The notes under the pieces: model-generated
Seen by the model: only the letters and a program-made list of their open reading frames with translations
Database searches by the model: none
What the model was told of the DNA's origin: nothing
In this document: positions 54,293 through 63,276 of the stretch, piece after piece
Layout: every line of letters begins with the position of its first letter
Position numbering within the stretch: the first letter of the stretch is position 1
Translations under genes and position numbers: made by a program
NCBI GenBank assembly: GCA_009746045.1
Contig: RPFO01000213.1
Span: 2,968,837 to 3,032,836, forward strand
Direction of reading: 5' to 3'
From: Mesostigma viride
Taxonomy: Eukaryota; Streptophyta; Mesostigmatophyceae; Mesostigmatales; Mesostigmataceae
DNA: 64,000 nucleotides

Positions 54293-54560
54293 GATGACCT
54301 TCTTGATGTATTGTTGGTTCTTATGGATAGTGGGGTAACTAGCTTCCTTGTGAGCAAGGCTAGTTTAGAGATTAGGTTTAGCCCCTACCCCACATCGTGC
54401 TCCTATCAACGTGCATTATTCTGATGGACGTACTAGCCATTACACTGGCACGGTCACTTCACCCCGGATGATACAAGGTCGCCCTATCAGTCTTGTGGCT
54501 ACCATAGGCCCCATCACTAATTATTAGGATTAGAGGGGCACCCAGCTATTACGTTTATGA
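54293..54560 (+). pseudogene. Element A aspartic protease remnant (Ty3-like)
   Basis: The plus frame reads DLLDVLLVLMDSGVTSFLVS with the retropepsin D-S-G at 54326-54334, and further on in another frame INVHYSDGRTSHYTGTVTSP. The LxDSGxTxxFxxxxxxxxxGL...DGR...GxVT layout matches the protease of Ty3/gypsy elements. Stops and shifts follow; nothing RT-like was found beyond it. Confidence 0.5.
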
Positions 54561-57500
54561 CTAATTTCTGTACCATGGTTGTCTGGTTCCCTGATGGTAC
54601 TTATTATGGGATACCCGATCGCCCCTACAAAAGTCCTTGGTTGATACTACTTTTGTGCCTATATCTGAACCTACCGTCTGTCTCCTATTGGATGTATTAG
54701 TGTCTCGTGATGAATTTACAATGGATACCAGGCTCGTGATGAATTTAAGGATCATGGTTATTTATGGTGTGTGTTTCTCCAATTGGTGGTGGAAACGGCG
54801 GACTCACCTACCAAATTCTGTACGTGTACAGATCCTATTGCGATAGCAGGTGTTACCTGGGATGAAATTGAACTTACTATAGGTATATGGTTGTTGCTGA
54901 TGAGTCTCAAGTTTTTATGAACAGACTCCCGCCTACCCACCTCCTCGTTTTGTGCTACAATGCATGTGTAGTAGTTTAAGGATAGTGCACACCCTACCCA
55001 TGTCCCAGACGCTGAATTGTATGCCTACTACCTTTTGCACACTGTTGTTTGCATGTCTGTTCTTCTCTCCCATGTGGGGCTGTCCCTTAACCCTAGTGTG
55101 AGGGCACACCTATTGGCTTTGTGGGGGGGAAGGAACTGAAAAATTTACTCCATGTTCCACTTTATATAGTCATGTGTCTACCAGAGCCGGTAAACTCTAC
55201 TGTGCTGTAGAGCCTTCAGGTCCTCTATTGTTTGGCAAAGTTGTTGCTGCAGTACTAAGATACGACTGCTGCTACCCCTACCTTTGACATGGAACGCTAA
55301 TTAGTCGGTTTAACGCTACTGAGCCTGAGGCACTTGCTGCTACTGCGTCCCACCCACAAGAGTTTGGTCGATACCCTTGTAGATTCCCAAGTGGCTTTCT
55401 CTATGTGTTAGGAAAGGAAGATCCCCTGCAGTGGCGCCTCCTCCTATCTGCCCTGCTGGTCTACTGGTTACATGACTTGTATGCCCATCATTGTAACAAG
55501 CGTGTCCTTGACTTGGTCACTCGCCCTATGACTGGCCTTCTTGGTCCAGTGATGCAGAAGAGTAGGTGCGAACTTGTGAATCTTGTCTGGAGATAATACC
55601 TACGCGAGACAGATAGCAAGTTTCCGCACCCTTCCCTTTTGGGCTCGTATCTCTACTGCTGCATTGGCGATCGGTCTTGGGTAGCCTGCTTTGGGCTGCC
55701 GGTTGCACCGCTAACAACGCCGCTTGGTGTGCCCACCTACTGCCAGTTGTGATGCCTTCCGCTGCTCGCGCGTTGCCTTCCGTTGCTGGTGCGAAGCCAT
55801 CCGTTGTTGGAGAGACGTCTTCCGTGGCTGTCGCTACTCATTTCGACAACGATGCGCTGTTGGGCGACTCGAGCCCGCTGTCCACAGTCGCGGTCGCGTC
55901 ATCTAAGTCACTACTGTTGCGCCATTGTGCGACCCTGTTGCGCCACTGTGCGCGCCCGTCGCGCCCTTGTGGGACCTGGGCGACCCAGTTGCCGCGGCTG
56001 TCGCCCCTCCATGCGACCCTGTCGCCTTGTCGTCCGCTGTTGTTGCGCTGACGAGCGACCCTTACATGCCTGTGCGCGCCCCTGTCGCGTCCCCAGTCGA
56101 CTCTGGTGCGACGCCGTGCGAGTCTGTTGCACCGCTTCCCGATCATGTTGCTACGTCACGCGCGTCAGTCGCACCGTCTCCCGTCTCTGTGGCGCCGTCG
56201 TCCGGCATCTGACAATTCGTGGTGCCGCCTACCTCTGCGTGCCACGCCTACTTGCGCCTCTGTGGCGTCGGTTTGCGCCCCTAGCGCTCCTACGAGCGCT
56301 CATGTCGCGCACCCTTGCGCGACGTTGTCGCGACGTCAGGAGTCATCGGCGCGTCACCCCGCAATCTTGTTGTGGCCATGCGAGAGTATGTCGCGGTGCC
56401 CGAGGTACCTGTCGCCCCTGCGTGCGACCCTATTCCTACCTCCGTGGCGCCTCCGGTTGAACCTGTGGCGACCGCGCTGTCTACGGGTTCTGCGTCGTCT
56501 TCTTCCGGCAGTGTTTTGCCGCCGCCTACGGCTGCCGTGCCCCTGGCTGGCCCCACCGACGCTGCTGCTGCGCGGAGTGCGCTGCCCGCGGATGGTGCTG
56601 GTCACTCCTACCGTCGTCTCACCGCGCTGGAGTTGGCGGAGCAGGTGCGCTTGGTGATCGAGTGGCTGGCTGGATGCTGTCGATCCGCTCCGCGGCCTTC
56701 ACCCAGCGCCTTGACATTCTATCTGATCCAGCGCTGCCGCTGGATTCTGACAGGCCGTCGTACCATATGGTGTTGTTGTATATGCTGCTGTACAAGGCCT
56801 ACCGCGGTTTGGGACGCTTGTCGGCCTGCGCCGCTGCCCGGTCAGGGGTCGGATGCCTACAGTGCCCCCCCCCGCCCCGTGCGAGCGCTAGTGGTCCCCT
56901 GTCCACCAACACGCGACATGCAGGATCTCCGCATCTGAGAGGGTCGTGAGATTCGGCACATCCGGATGTGGCATGCCAACGTGGATCTGCTGTTGCATCT
57001 GTTCTTCTCCACGTTGGTGCGCCCTCGGCTGACCTGTGCGAGCCGTCCCTATCTGCGTGTACTCTGCCTCCGGGCATTGGAACCCTTTTTCCTGATTGTT
57101 CGAGTGTAGCCATTTTGATTAGGCTTGTATGCTCATTGTGATCACCCAACATCGGTGTTACTGGGCTTTCCTGGTTTTGTTTCCTACCGTTGTGTGGGAG
57201 GATGTCTACCTTACCATTGGCCGCCATGACAACGACGAGGATGTCGTTCATTACCGCGCGTACTTGGATGTGCTGATAGCGACGCGCGGGACCTACCAGG
57301 CTGATGGCCAGTAGATAGAGGGCTCTAGGCCCGACCTGAGGGTGTTGTCCCTCCGGTATATAGAGTCGCCCTCTATGCTTGGCCAGTTGGTTGGTTATCC
57401 TTGGCACTTGGTGCGAGTATTGTTTCCTACGCGTGTCCTGCCTAGTGCCGTCCCGCCCGGCAAGCCTCAGTGCAAGGCAGTTAGGGGAGCCTCACACCCG

Positions 57501-57696
57501 GCGTGGTGCTGGTGATCCCTACACCATTTGGGGTGGACCCGAGGTTAACTTATTTGCGCTGGGAGCCCTGGGTGGCTAGTTGATTGTGTTGGGTTATAGT
57601 TGGGTGCGATAGGTTTTTATTCCTACCGACCTACCTCCGTCTGTGTATGATCCAGTGTTTATGCTCCCCTGACGTAGGGAGAGGACTCCCTACCTT
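54561..57696 (+). other. Element A 3' region, degenerate and unassigned
   Basis: From about 55,740 the sequence turns GC-rich and encodes in shifting frames a Val/Ala/Pro low-complexity product (VAPVAPPCDPVA-like), then RRLTALELAEQVRLVIEWLA, MLSIRSAAFTQRLDILSDPA, SYHMVLLYMLLYKAYRGLGR and VVWEDVYLTIGRHDNDEDVV. It ends before the polypurine tract. No homology recognised. Confidence 0.35.
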
Positions 57697-57710
57697 TTAT
57701 GGGGGGGAGG
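57697..57710 (+). promoter_or_regulatory. Polypurine tract of element A
   Basis: ATGGGGGGGAGG directly upstream of the 3' LTR, the expected plus-strand primer position. Confidence 0.7.
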
Positions 57711-58337
57711 TGTTACGGCGCGTAACAAACTGTGTTACTACGGCCGTAAATTCAGGCCTTACGTTATTGGTGGCCTCAGCTATTCCGGAACAGTCCGTGG
57801 TTACGACTGTTGTCCTTCCTACGTTTACGTGTGGTTAGGACCCTTTTTATTAGTCGGTCCAGTTACGTATCAATTGTTCAGTGCTGTGGGCCGGTGCAGT
57901 CGCGCCGCGCTGCGTACTTTATGGCCTGGACCGTTGGCGCTCTGTGTGTTCTGGACCAGCGCCCTCTCTACGGGGCAATAGAATGTTGTCCTGCATAGAT
58001 CTACCCTGTCCGTGATCGTACGGGCGAGGGCCATGTGTGGCCCGAGCACGCACGAGGTTGTCGGCCAATTTAGGTGTTGCAATTTCCTTGTGTTGAGAGT
58101 TCGACCTTTGATATGGCTTGTTATAGCTAGTCGAACCATGGATGTACGTTATTGCCAGTAATGTCTAAGTAAATGTGTCAATTGCTTAGTATGGAAACAA
58201 TTATCGGAAAGCATTAGAGTCGGGAGTTCAACGATCTTTCAAAATGCAGAACAGGGTTCCTTCTTCTACCGGGTTAGTTAGTCTAGGACAGGTCAGATCC
58301 TGGGGTCGAGGTAGAGTAGAAGAACCGGGTCGTAACA
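57711..58337 (+). repeat. 3' LTR of element A
   Basis: 627 bp, preceded by the purine tract TATGGGGGGGAGG. Identical to the 5' LTR. Confidence 0.95.
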
Positions 58338-58409
58338 CTGCCCATGAAAAGTAGTTTGCGAGGTCGATTCGCAAAGTAGTTTGTCGCAAAGTGATCTTGA
58401 CCACTACGG

Positions 58410-58450
58410 TAATAACCCGGGGGTCACAAGTTCGATCCTTGTACGGAGCA
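58410..58450 (+). pseudogene. tRNA-Ile copy 4, 3' half
   Basis: 41 nt starting TAATAACCCGGGGGTCACAA and ending GTACGGAGCA, followed by a run of ten T. It completes the 5' half at 37141-37175. Confidence 0.9.
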
Positions 58451-58538
58451 TTTTTTTTTTCCGTTTTGCGCCGGGCACCACCTCCGTCTAACCGTAGCAT
58501 TGTCCCAGTAGTGAAATATATGCGATGGTGTGCACACA

Positions 58539-58561
58539 GCTCTGTTAGCTCAGTTGGTTAG
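58539..58561 (+). pseudogene. tRNA-Ile copy 5, 5' part (split in the D-arm)
   Basis: 23 nt identical to copy 1, ending in the duplicated TTAG. It continues at 60301 after a 1,739-bp element. Confidence 0.9.
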
Positions 58562-60300
58562 CCCGTGTTTTTTTACAACGCGATACATCGCGTTGTAGGG
58601 TTAGAACGCGATGTATCGCGTTGTAATCTGACACGTGGCAAACCTATTAAACATGCGATTTTTGGTCTGAAACTTTCAAGATAGGTCAGAAACATCTCAT
58701 AGAATTCAAGAAAAAATCCTGGTATTTTTTGTATTTTTTTTGTGACAGCTGCAAACAAATATGTACCACTGAAATCAGGCATTTTCGCGGGACGAAGGTG
58801 AAGACGACGGCGATGGCGGCAGGTAGATCTCGCCAGTTTTCGCGCGAATTTCAGTGGCTGTTGGGTGGCACGACCATGATGATGCGTTCAAAGGTTGATA
58901 ATTAGGTTTCTACGAGTTTGTTGAGGTACTGGGGCAAAGGAAACGTAGTTTTTTCCAGTTTCTCACCCAACTTTCATGCGGAAACCCTGGAAACCGGCAT
59001 ACATATTATTACGTCAAGACTCGGGTCTGCTCACGGCACCATGCTTGGTATTTCCATGGTGTTTCGACTTCTTAACACATGTTTATTCATTCCGAACGTC
59101 CGGACTCTCGGCTAAACCGAGAATTGTGCAGACTTTTATTGGGTAGCGCCGGGCATGATGGTGCCTGCAAATAGCGTAAGGCGTGACCGTGGCTATTGCT
59201 ACGGTATGCTGTATTTTCCTGGAAATGGCCTCTGCCACCGGCTCAATAGTGCTTGCAGGCGTAAGTATATCGTGTTTCTACCTAGTTTCTGCCAGTTTTC
59301 CACTTATTTCTACCGACCTCTGCCCAGCCTCTCTAAGACCGCCATCCTACTCGACGTTGCTTGCATGTCAGCCATAGCAGGTTGCAGTTGTGCAGTATTT
59401 AGGTGCTGTATACGTCGTCAAGCCGTGCATATATCGTGAGGATTGGATGTTGATGGTTTATACTGCGTTGATTGTGCAAGAAGACCAGCTAGGTGCCCAT
59501 AATCATGGTGTATAATCATGTGTTGTTAGCATCTTGCCACCATTTGCTAGCATGCATTCCAGCGTCATCTTTGCCTGCATGTAAGCTCATGGATCACTCA
59601 ACCTATCCAAGCCTTGCATTACACGTGCCTCTTTCTTTCAGTATTGCACGCGTTATGGAATGAAAACCCAGCACCTCCGTTCCCACGAGGCATGTGCTCA
59701 ACACGTTGTGAGAGTGGATGATGCTTTGGCTATGGCTGCCTGATTCAGTCATATTAGGTCATCCAGTCATGATGTTTGATGCATGTTTGATGCTGTATAA
59801 CTTATACAACACCTATTTTCAACGTTTTGACCCTCCAAGCTCACTATGGCCCCGTTTATGGGGCTCATGTCGTTGCGTCATGTTGTGAAGGGCTCTCATT
59901 TTTCCCACTGCGTTGTACTGCGTTGTAATTGTGATGCTAATGAAAAATAGCTCCAGTGGCCCAATGGGCCTGAGTTTTGTTTCACAGAGCCTGCATATGT
60001 TGCCCATAGCTCGTGCAAGAAGCCAGATTTTTTTCATGAACCATTTGTGAATAAGCACATGACTTGTGACCTAGGGTCAAGAAATCGCGGTCATGGTCAG
60101 ACCCCCCTGTATTCAAACCAGTGTATCTCTCTAATGAATTAGCATTTTGTAGGTCTGAGTAGCTCAAAAAATCCTTTGATTTATGGGCTTTCAGGAAAGT
60201 ATATACATGACCATGAAAAAAAAATTTTCCTTAGGTGCTATACGCGTTCTAAAAAAAGCTTACAACGCGATATATCGCGTTCTTATTAAAAAAACACGGG
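58562..60300. mobile_element. TIR element with TTAG duplication in tRNA-Ile copy 5
   Basis: TIR CCCGTGTTTTTTTA at 58562 and inverted at the right end; TSD TTAG at 58558-58561 and 60301-60304. Subterminal palindromes of AACGCGAT...ATCGCGTT occur twice on the left (58577-58625) and once on the right (60263-60281). 1,739 bp. The interior has no long ORF; a CCTCTTTCTTTCAG acceptor-like site at 59631-59640 precedes YCTRYGMKTQHLRSHEAC, a finger-like fragment. CCC ends with a TTAN target resemble piggyBac, but TTAG is not its canonical TTAA, so the superfamily is open. Confidence 0.8.
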
Positions 60301-60355
60301 TTAGAGCACCGTGCTAATGACGCGGGGGTCACAGGTTCGATCCTTGTACGGAGCC
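60301..60355 (+). pseudogene. tRNA-Ile copy 5, 3' part
   Basis: 55 nt from the duplicated TTAG to the discriminator (C here). Anticodon loop CTAATGA and T-stem CAGG show two or three changes from copy 1. With the 5' part it makes 74 nt after removing one TTAG. Confidence 0.88.
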
Positions 60356-60818
60356 AGTGTTTTTACTCTCATTTTGCGCCGCGCACTTCCTTCGCCCAAC
60401 CCCAGCACTGCCGCTGTAGCGAAACTGACCTATTCCGGTTAAATGGGTATTTTTATTAACCAATAGGAATATCGGTAGGTGACGGAAGGGCTGGGTACAA
60501 TTTATCGACCAGCTGATTACCGAGTGTGCAGCGAAACGTATTCCGGGTAAATGGGTATTTTTATTTACCAATAGGAATATCACTGAATAGGTGAAGAGGT
60601 ACCACGTATTGACCAGCTGGCTACCAACTCTGTGTATTGTGATAGGTGATAGGTTTAGAAAGGAGCCAGGATGTGACCAGGGGAGCCAAGTGACACGTGT
60701 AAGGTCACCCAGTGAGGAATGCAAGTGAACCCCGCCTGTTGCGTCCCGTCCCAGGAGAGCATGGCCGGGAAAAGCCGGCTCTAAGGGGTTGGCAGCGAAA
60801 CGTATTCGATGGTGCACA

Positions 60819-60895
60819 GCTCTGTTAGCTCAGTTCGTTAGAGCACCGTGCTAATAACGCGGGGGTCATCACAAGTTCGATCCTTGTACGGAACA
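60819..60895 (+). tRNA. tRNA-Ile(AAU) copy 6, slightly degenerate
   Basis: 77 nt. Anticodon AAT intact. Differs from copy 1 by a G-to-C change in the D-loop, a 3-nt insertion in the variable loop (GGTCATCACAAG) and a mismatch in the acceptor stem (ACGGAAC), so its activity is doubtful. Confidence 0.8.
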
Positions 60896-60992
60896 ACTAC
60901 TTCACTCTTTTGCTCTAAGCCTCCAAGCTTGGAGCCATCTTTGCCTCCTCCTTGATCTTTGCCTGGGGTTGCGTGCCCGCATCGTCATCATG

Positions 60993-61134
60993 ATTTTTCT
61001 AGACTAGGTAGATTAGCGTTAGGTTAGTTAGATTACGCGGCTCTCTCCACTCCACCCGGCCATCCATCAAGGAATATAGTGTGCTACATGATCTCCTCCC
61101 GGAGGCATGTTAATTATAATTTAATTTAATTTTT
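60993..61134 (+). mobile_element. LINE 3' terminus, plus
   Basis: About 140 bp almost the same as 5667-5805 (TTTTTCTAGACTAG..., GATTACGCGGCTCTCTCCAC, hairpin, TTTAATTTAATT tail). Flanks share ATCGTC (possible short TSD). A strongly 5'-truncated copy. Confidence 0.75.
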
Positions 61135-61260
61135 AATCGTCGGCATCATCTCTAGGCGCTTTTGGCTTTTGCTGCTTCAGCCTACATGTACATATGCGCG
61201 GCCGAATATATCACTCGAAAGGGGGGGGGTCGAGCACAGATTGCACAGTGATTCGATGTA

Positions 61261-62620
61261 CAGTCATTCCCGCGTTAAGTTACGATCGCCGCCAAAACCT
61301 GGACGTCGTAACTTAAAGCGGGAACGTACCTTAACGCGGGTAGGTAACTTCTTAAGTGGTACAGGCATTCACGCCTTAAGTTGGGTTCGAGGGTTTCTTG
61401 GGGTCAACCCAACTTAAGGCGTGAACCCAACTTAAGCCGTTACGTTACCATAACTTGCGACCCCCAGCCCTGCTGAAGGACTTCAGCGGGGTGTCTTTTG
61501 AAAGCTCTCGTCAAGGCCGATCGAACTGCACTAAAGAATTCACCATCAAAGTCGTATTTCGGGTCGGAACTTGGATGCAAGTCCTCAAACCGGCTATGGG
61601 CAGGTGAAGCACCCCACCGTGCTAGCCAAAACTTGGTGTGCTGCATAGGGCATGCGCATTCTATGCGCGGTAATCGTGGCTATTTACTCTCTAGCCTCGT
61701 CTTCCCTAGCATTCGAACTCAAACGGTAATCCCGTCCATGGCCACTGTCACCAGGACTGACTCAGTGGTCTAACAACGGCGAACGGTTTAGTGCACGTGA
61801 ATGCCAACAACGTTGCCGATCCCGGCGAAATATGTCGCCATGTCAGAGAGCGCAGCAACCCTTACGACAAGAAGGCCATAGCCGTTCAATTTTTGCTGGT
61901 TTGACAGCTTGCCCTTGCCACCTGCCTTCTCGCCTGTGGTGTCTCGTTTCTGCTTTTTGCTGGACGCTGCCCCGCTGCCCGAAAACAGTGCGTTCAATTT
62001 GGCCTTATCAGTTTTGTCGGCCATAGTGTGTCGCATTTATGATGGGTTCTAATGTGACGAACGCGTTTGAACAACAAGCCGTTTGCCCATGTATATAATA
62101 CAATGATGACTGATTTCAGCGCCCAACTGACCGCCAAGACATGGAGTGAATTTTATAGATCCCAGTGTTGGATGGCGCGGAAACCGTGTCGGACCACCGG
62201 CGCGGGAAAAAACTCAAGTCGCGGCAGTAAAAAATCAGTGCCACACCGCGCTAGAAGCCCCTACACGCCTTAAGTTGGGTTTTTCCTAGTACAGCCATCA
62301 GCCTTAAGTTGGGTTCGCCATGCAGCCAACTGCGACCCAACTTAAGGCGTGAACCCAACTTAAGCCAACCCAACTGAATGCCTGTAGAACTATGTAGGCT
62401 AGCAGCCCACCCCCGCCTCCTCTGACGGACTTCTGTACGGCAATCGACAGCTCTCGTCAAGCCCGATCCAGCTGCAGCATCGAAGTCGCCCGAAGTCCAT
62501 TGTTCCGGCCAGATATTTACGGAAAGGTGGGCGCTGAGGTTTACGCCGCCAAAGTCTTGGCGTCGTAACTTAAAGCGGGAACGTAACGTTAAGTATCGTA
62601 ACTTAACACGGGAATGACTG
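61261..62620. mobile_element. Outer TA-flanked pogo-like MITE
   Basis: TIR CAGTCATTCCCGCGTTAAGT (25 bp, one mismatch with the inverted right end), TA duplicated at 61259-61260 and 62621-62622. Its own sequence is about 345 bp (61261-61369 and 62387-62620); the rest is the inner element. A second inverted copy of the GTTAAGTTACGA motif lies just inside each end. CAG ends and TA target are typical of the Tc1/mariner-pogo group. Confidence 0.8.
61372..62384. mobile_element. Inner TA-flanked pogo-like element
   Basis: TIR CAGGCATTCA at both ends, TA at 61370-61371 and 62385-62386. Both ends hold several CTTAAGTTGGGTT units in both orientations. The interior has two short minus-strand ORFs. One (62036-61788) starts MRHTMADKTDKAKLNALFSG with a basic KKQKR patch; the other (61646-61440) contains YDFDGEFFSAVRSALTRAF. 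The second resembles SGDFDAAAGSGLTRAVD in the outer element's right arm, so the two elements are relatives. No complete transposase. Confidence 0.7.
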
Positions 62621-62622
62621 TA

Positions 62623-63276
62623 TGGCGCATTGACGCCGAATGTGGCGCTGCCCTGGCTGCGGCACCAAATTTTCAGTGCCTGTAAAATGTGGCGGTACCC
62701 TTGGCCGTTCCTGCAATGCTGTCCGGGCCGATCCTTCATGTACGGACATCCTACTAAATTTTAGCGGAGATTGACATCAAACTGCCATTAGTTTGAAAGG
62801 TAAGATTTCGATACGAAGTTGGGATCAGGCGTAGCGTGCTTAATATCAAATATTGTAAAATTTTCACAAGATGATCAAGATTGCCGTATAGGAATTGGAA
62901 TTTAGGAGTGCGCGCCGTACGGCAATACTCCATGAGGTCTCGATGGGGGCAAGAGTCGAGACTCGAGACCCGTGCACGCTGGTTCTTGGCCTTCGTTCCT
63001 GGACGCAATTTTCGCGCTGTTGTTCCCGATTGGAAGCCAGCGCACGTTACTCGGGCAAATACCAGGAATTGTTTACGCAGAAGTTGGCGCCTGATTACGT
63101 TTTGGATGCAGTAAATCAGTGGGACGTTGATGCGCATGGAGGGCATGTAGCTCTGTCTGGTGGGGTTTGGTTTGTTTCTGCTTGGCAGCGGCCGGTGGGC
63201 GGATTCGCCCACAATGGGGACTTGCATTGTTGCATAAATATGTTTTGGAGGCCTGGAAGCCTCCTTTTTCTCAGCA
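62623..63276. other. Upstream region of the GT29-like gene
   Basis: ORFs on both strands here have no recognisable domain. ATAAATA at 63235-63241 lies about 40 bp before the start codon and may be an AT-rich promoter element or 5' UTR. Confidence 0.3.

Larger units (their letters stand above)
40837..58337 (+). mobile_element. LTR retrotransposon A, 17.5 kb, identical LTRs, no RT seen
   Basis: It has 627-bp LTRs at 40837-41463 and 57711-58337, ends TGTTACG...CGTAACA, and TSD CTGCC at 40832-40836 and 58338-58342. A possible primer-binding site TGGTAATCGAGG starts at 41465, and a G-rich polypurine tract lies at 57697-57710. Orientation is plus by PBS and PPT. Without element B (41969-49601) and the hAT element (51692-53002) its own length is about 8.5 kb. 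It contains gag-like repeats and a protease remnant, but no RT, RNase H or integrase was found, so it is probably a non-autonomous (LARD-like) or Ty3-derived element. Confidence 0.92.
37176..58409. mobile_element. TA-flanked MITE inside tRNA-Ile copy 4, expanded by nested insertions
   Basis: The left TIR begins CCGTAGTGGTCAAGATCACT (37176-37213) and its inverted copy ends at 58409; the first 31 bp are perfect. TA is duplicated at 37174-37175 and 58410-58411. The element's own sequence is only 37176-37213, 38405-38670 and 58345-58409, about 370 bp, holding repeats of GCGACCCAAAATGAAG. Everything else is later insertions. No transposase; the TA target suggests a Tc1/mariner-type or other TA-specific donor. 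Confidence 0.85.
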
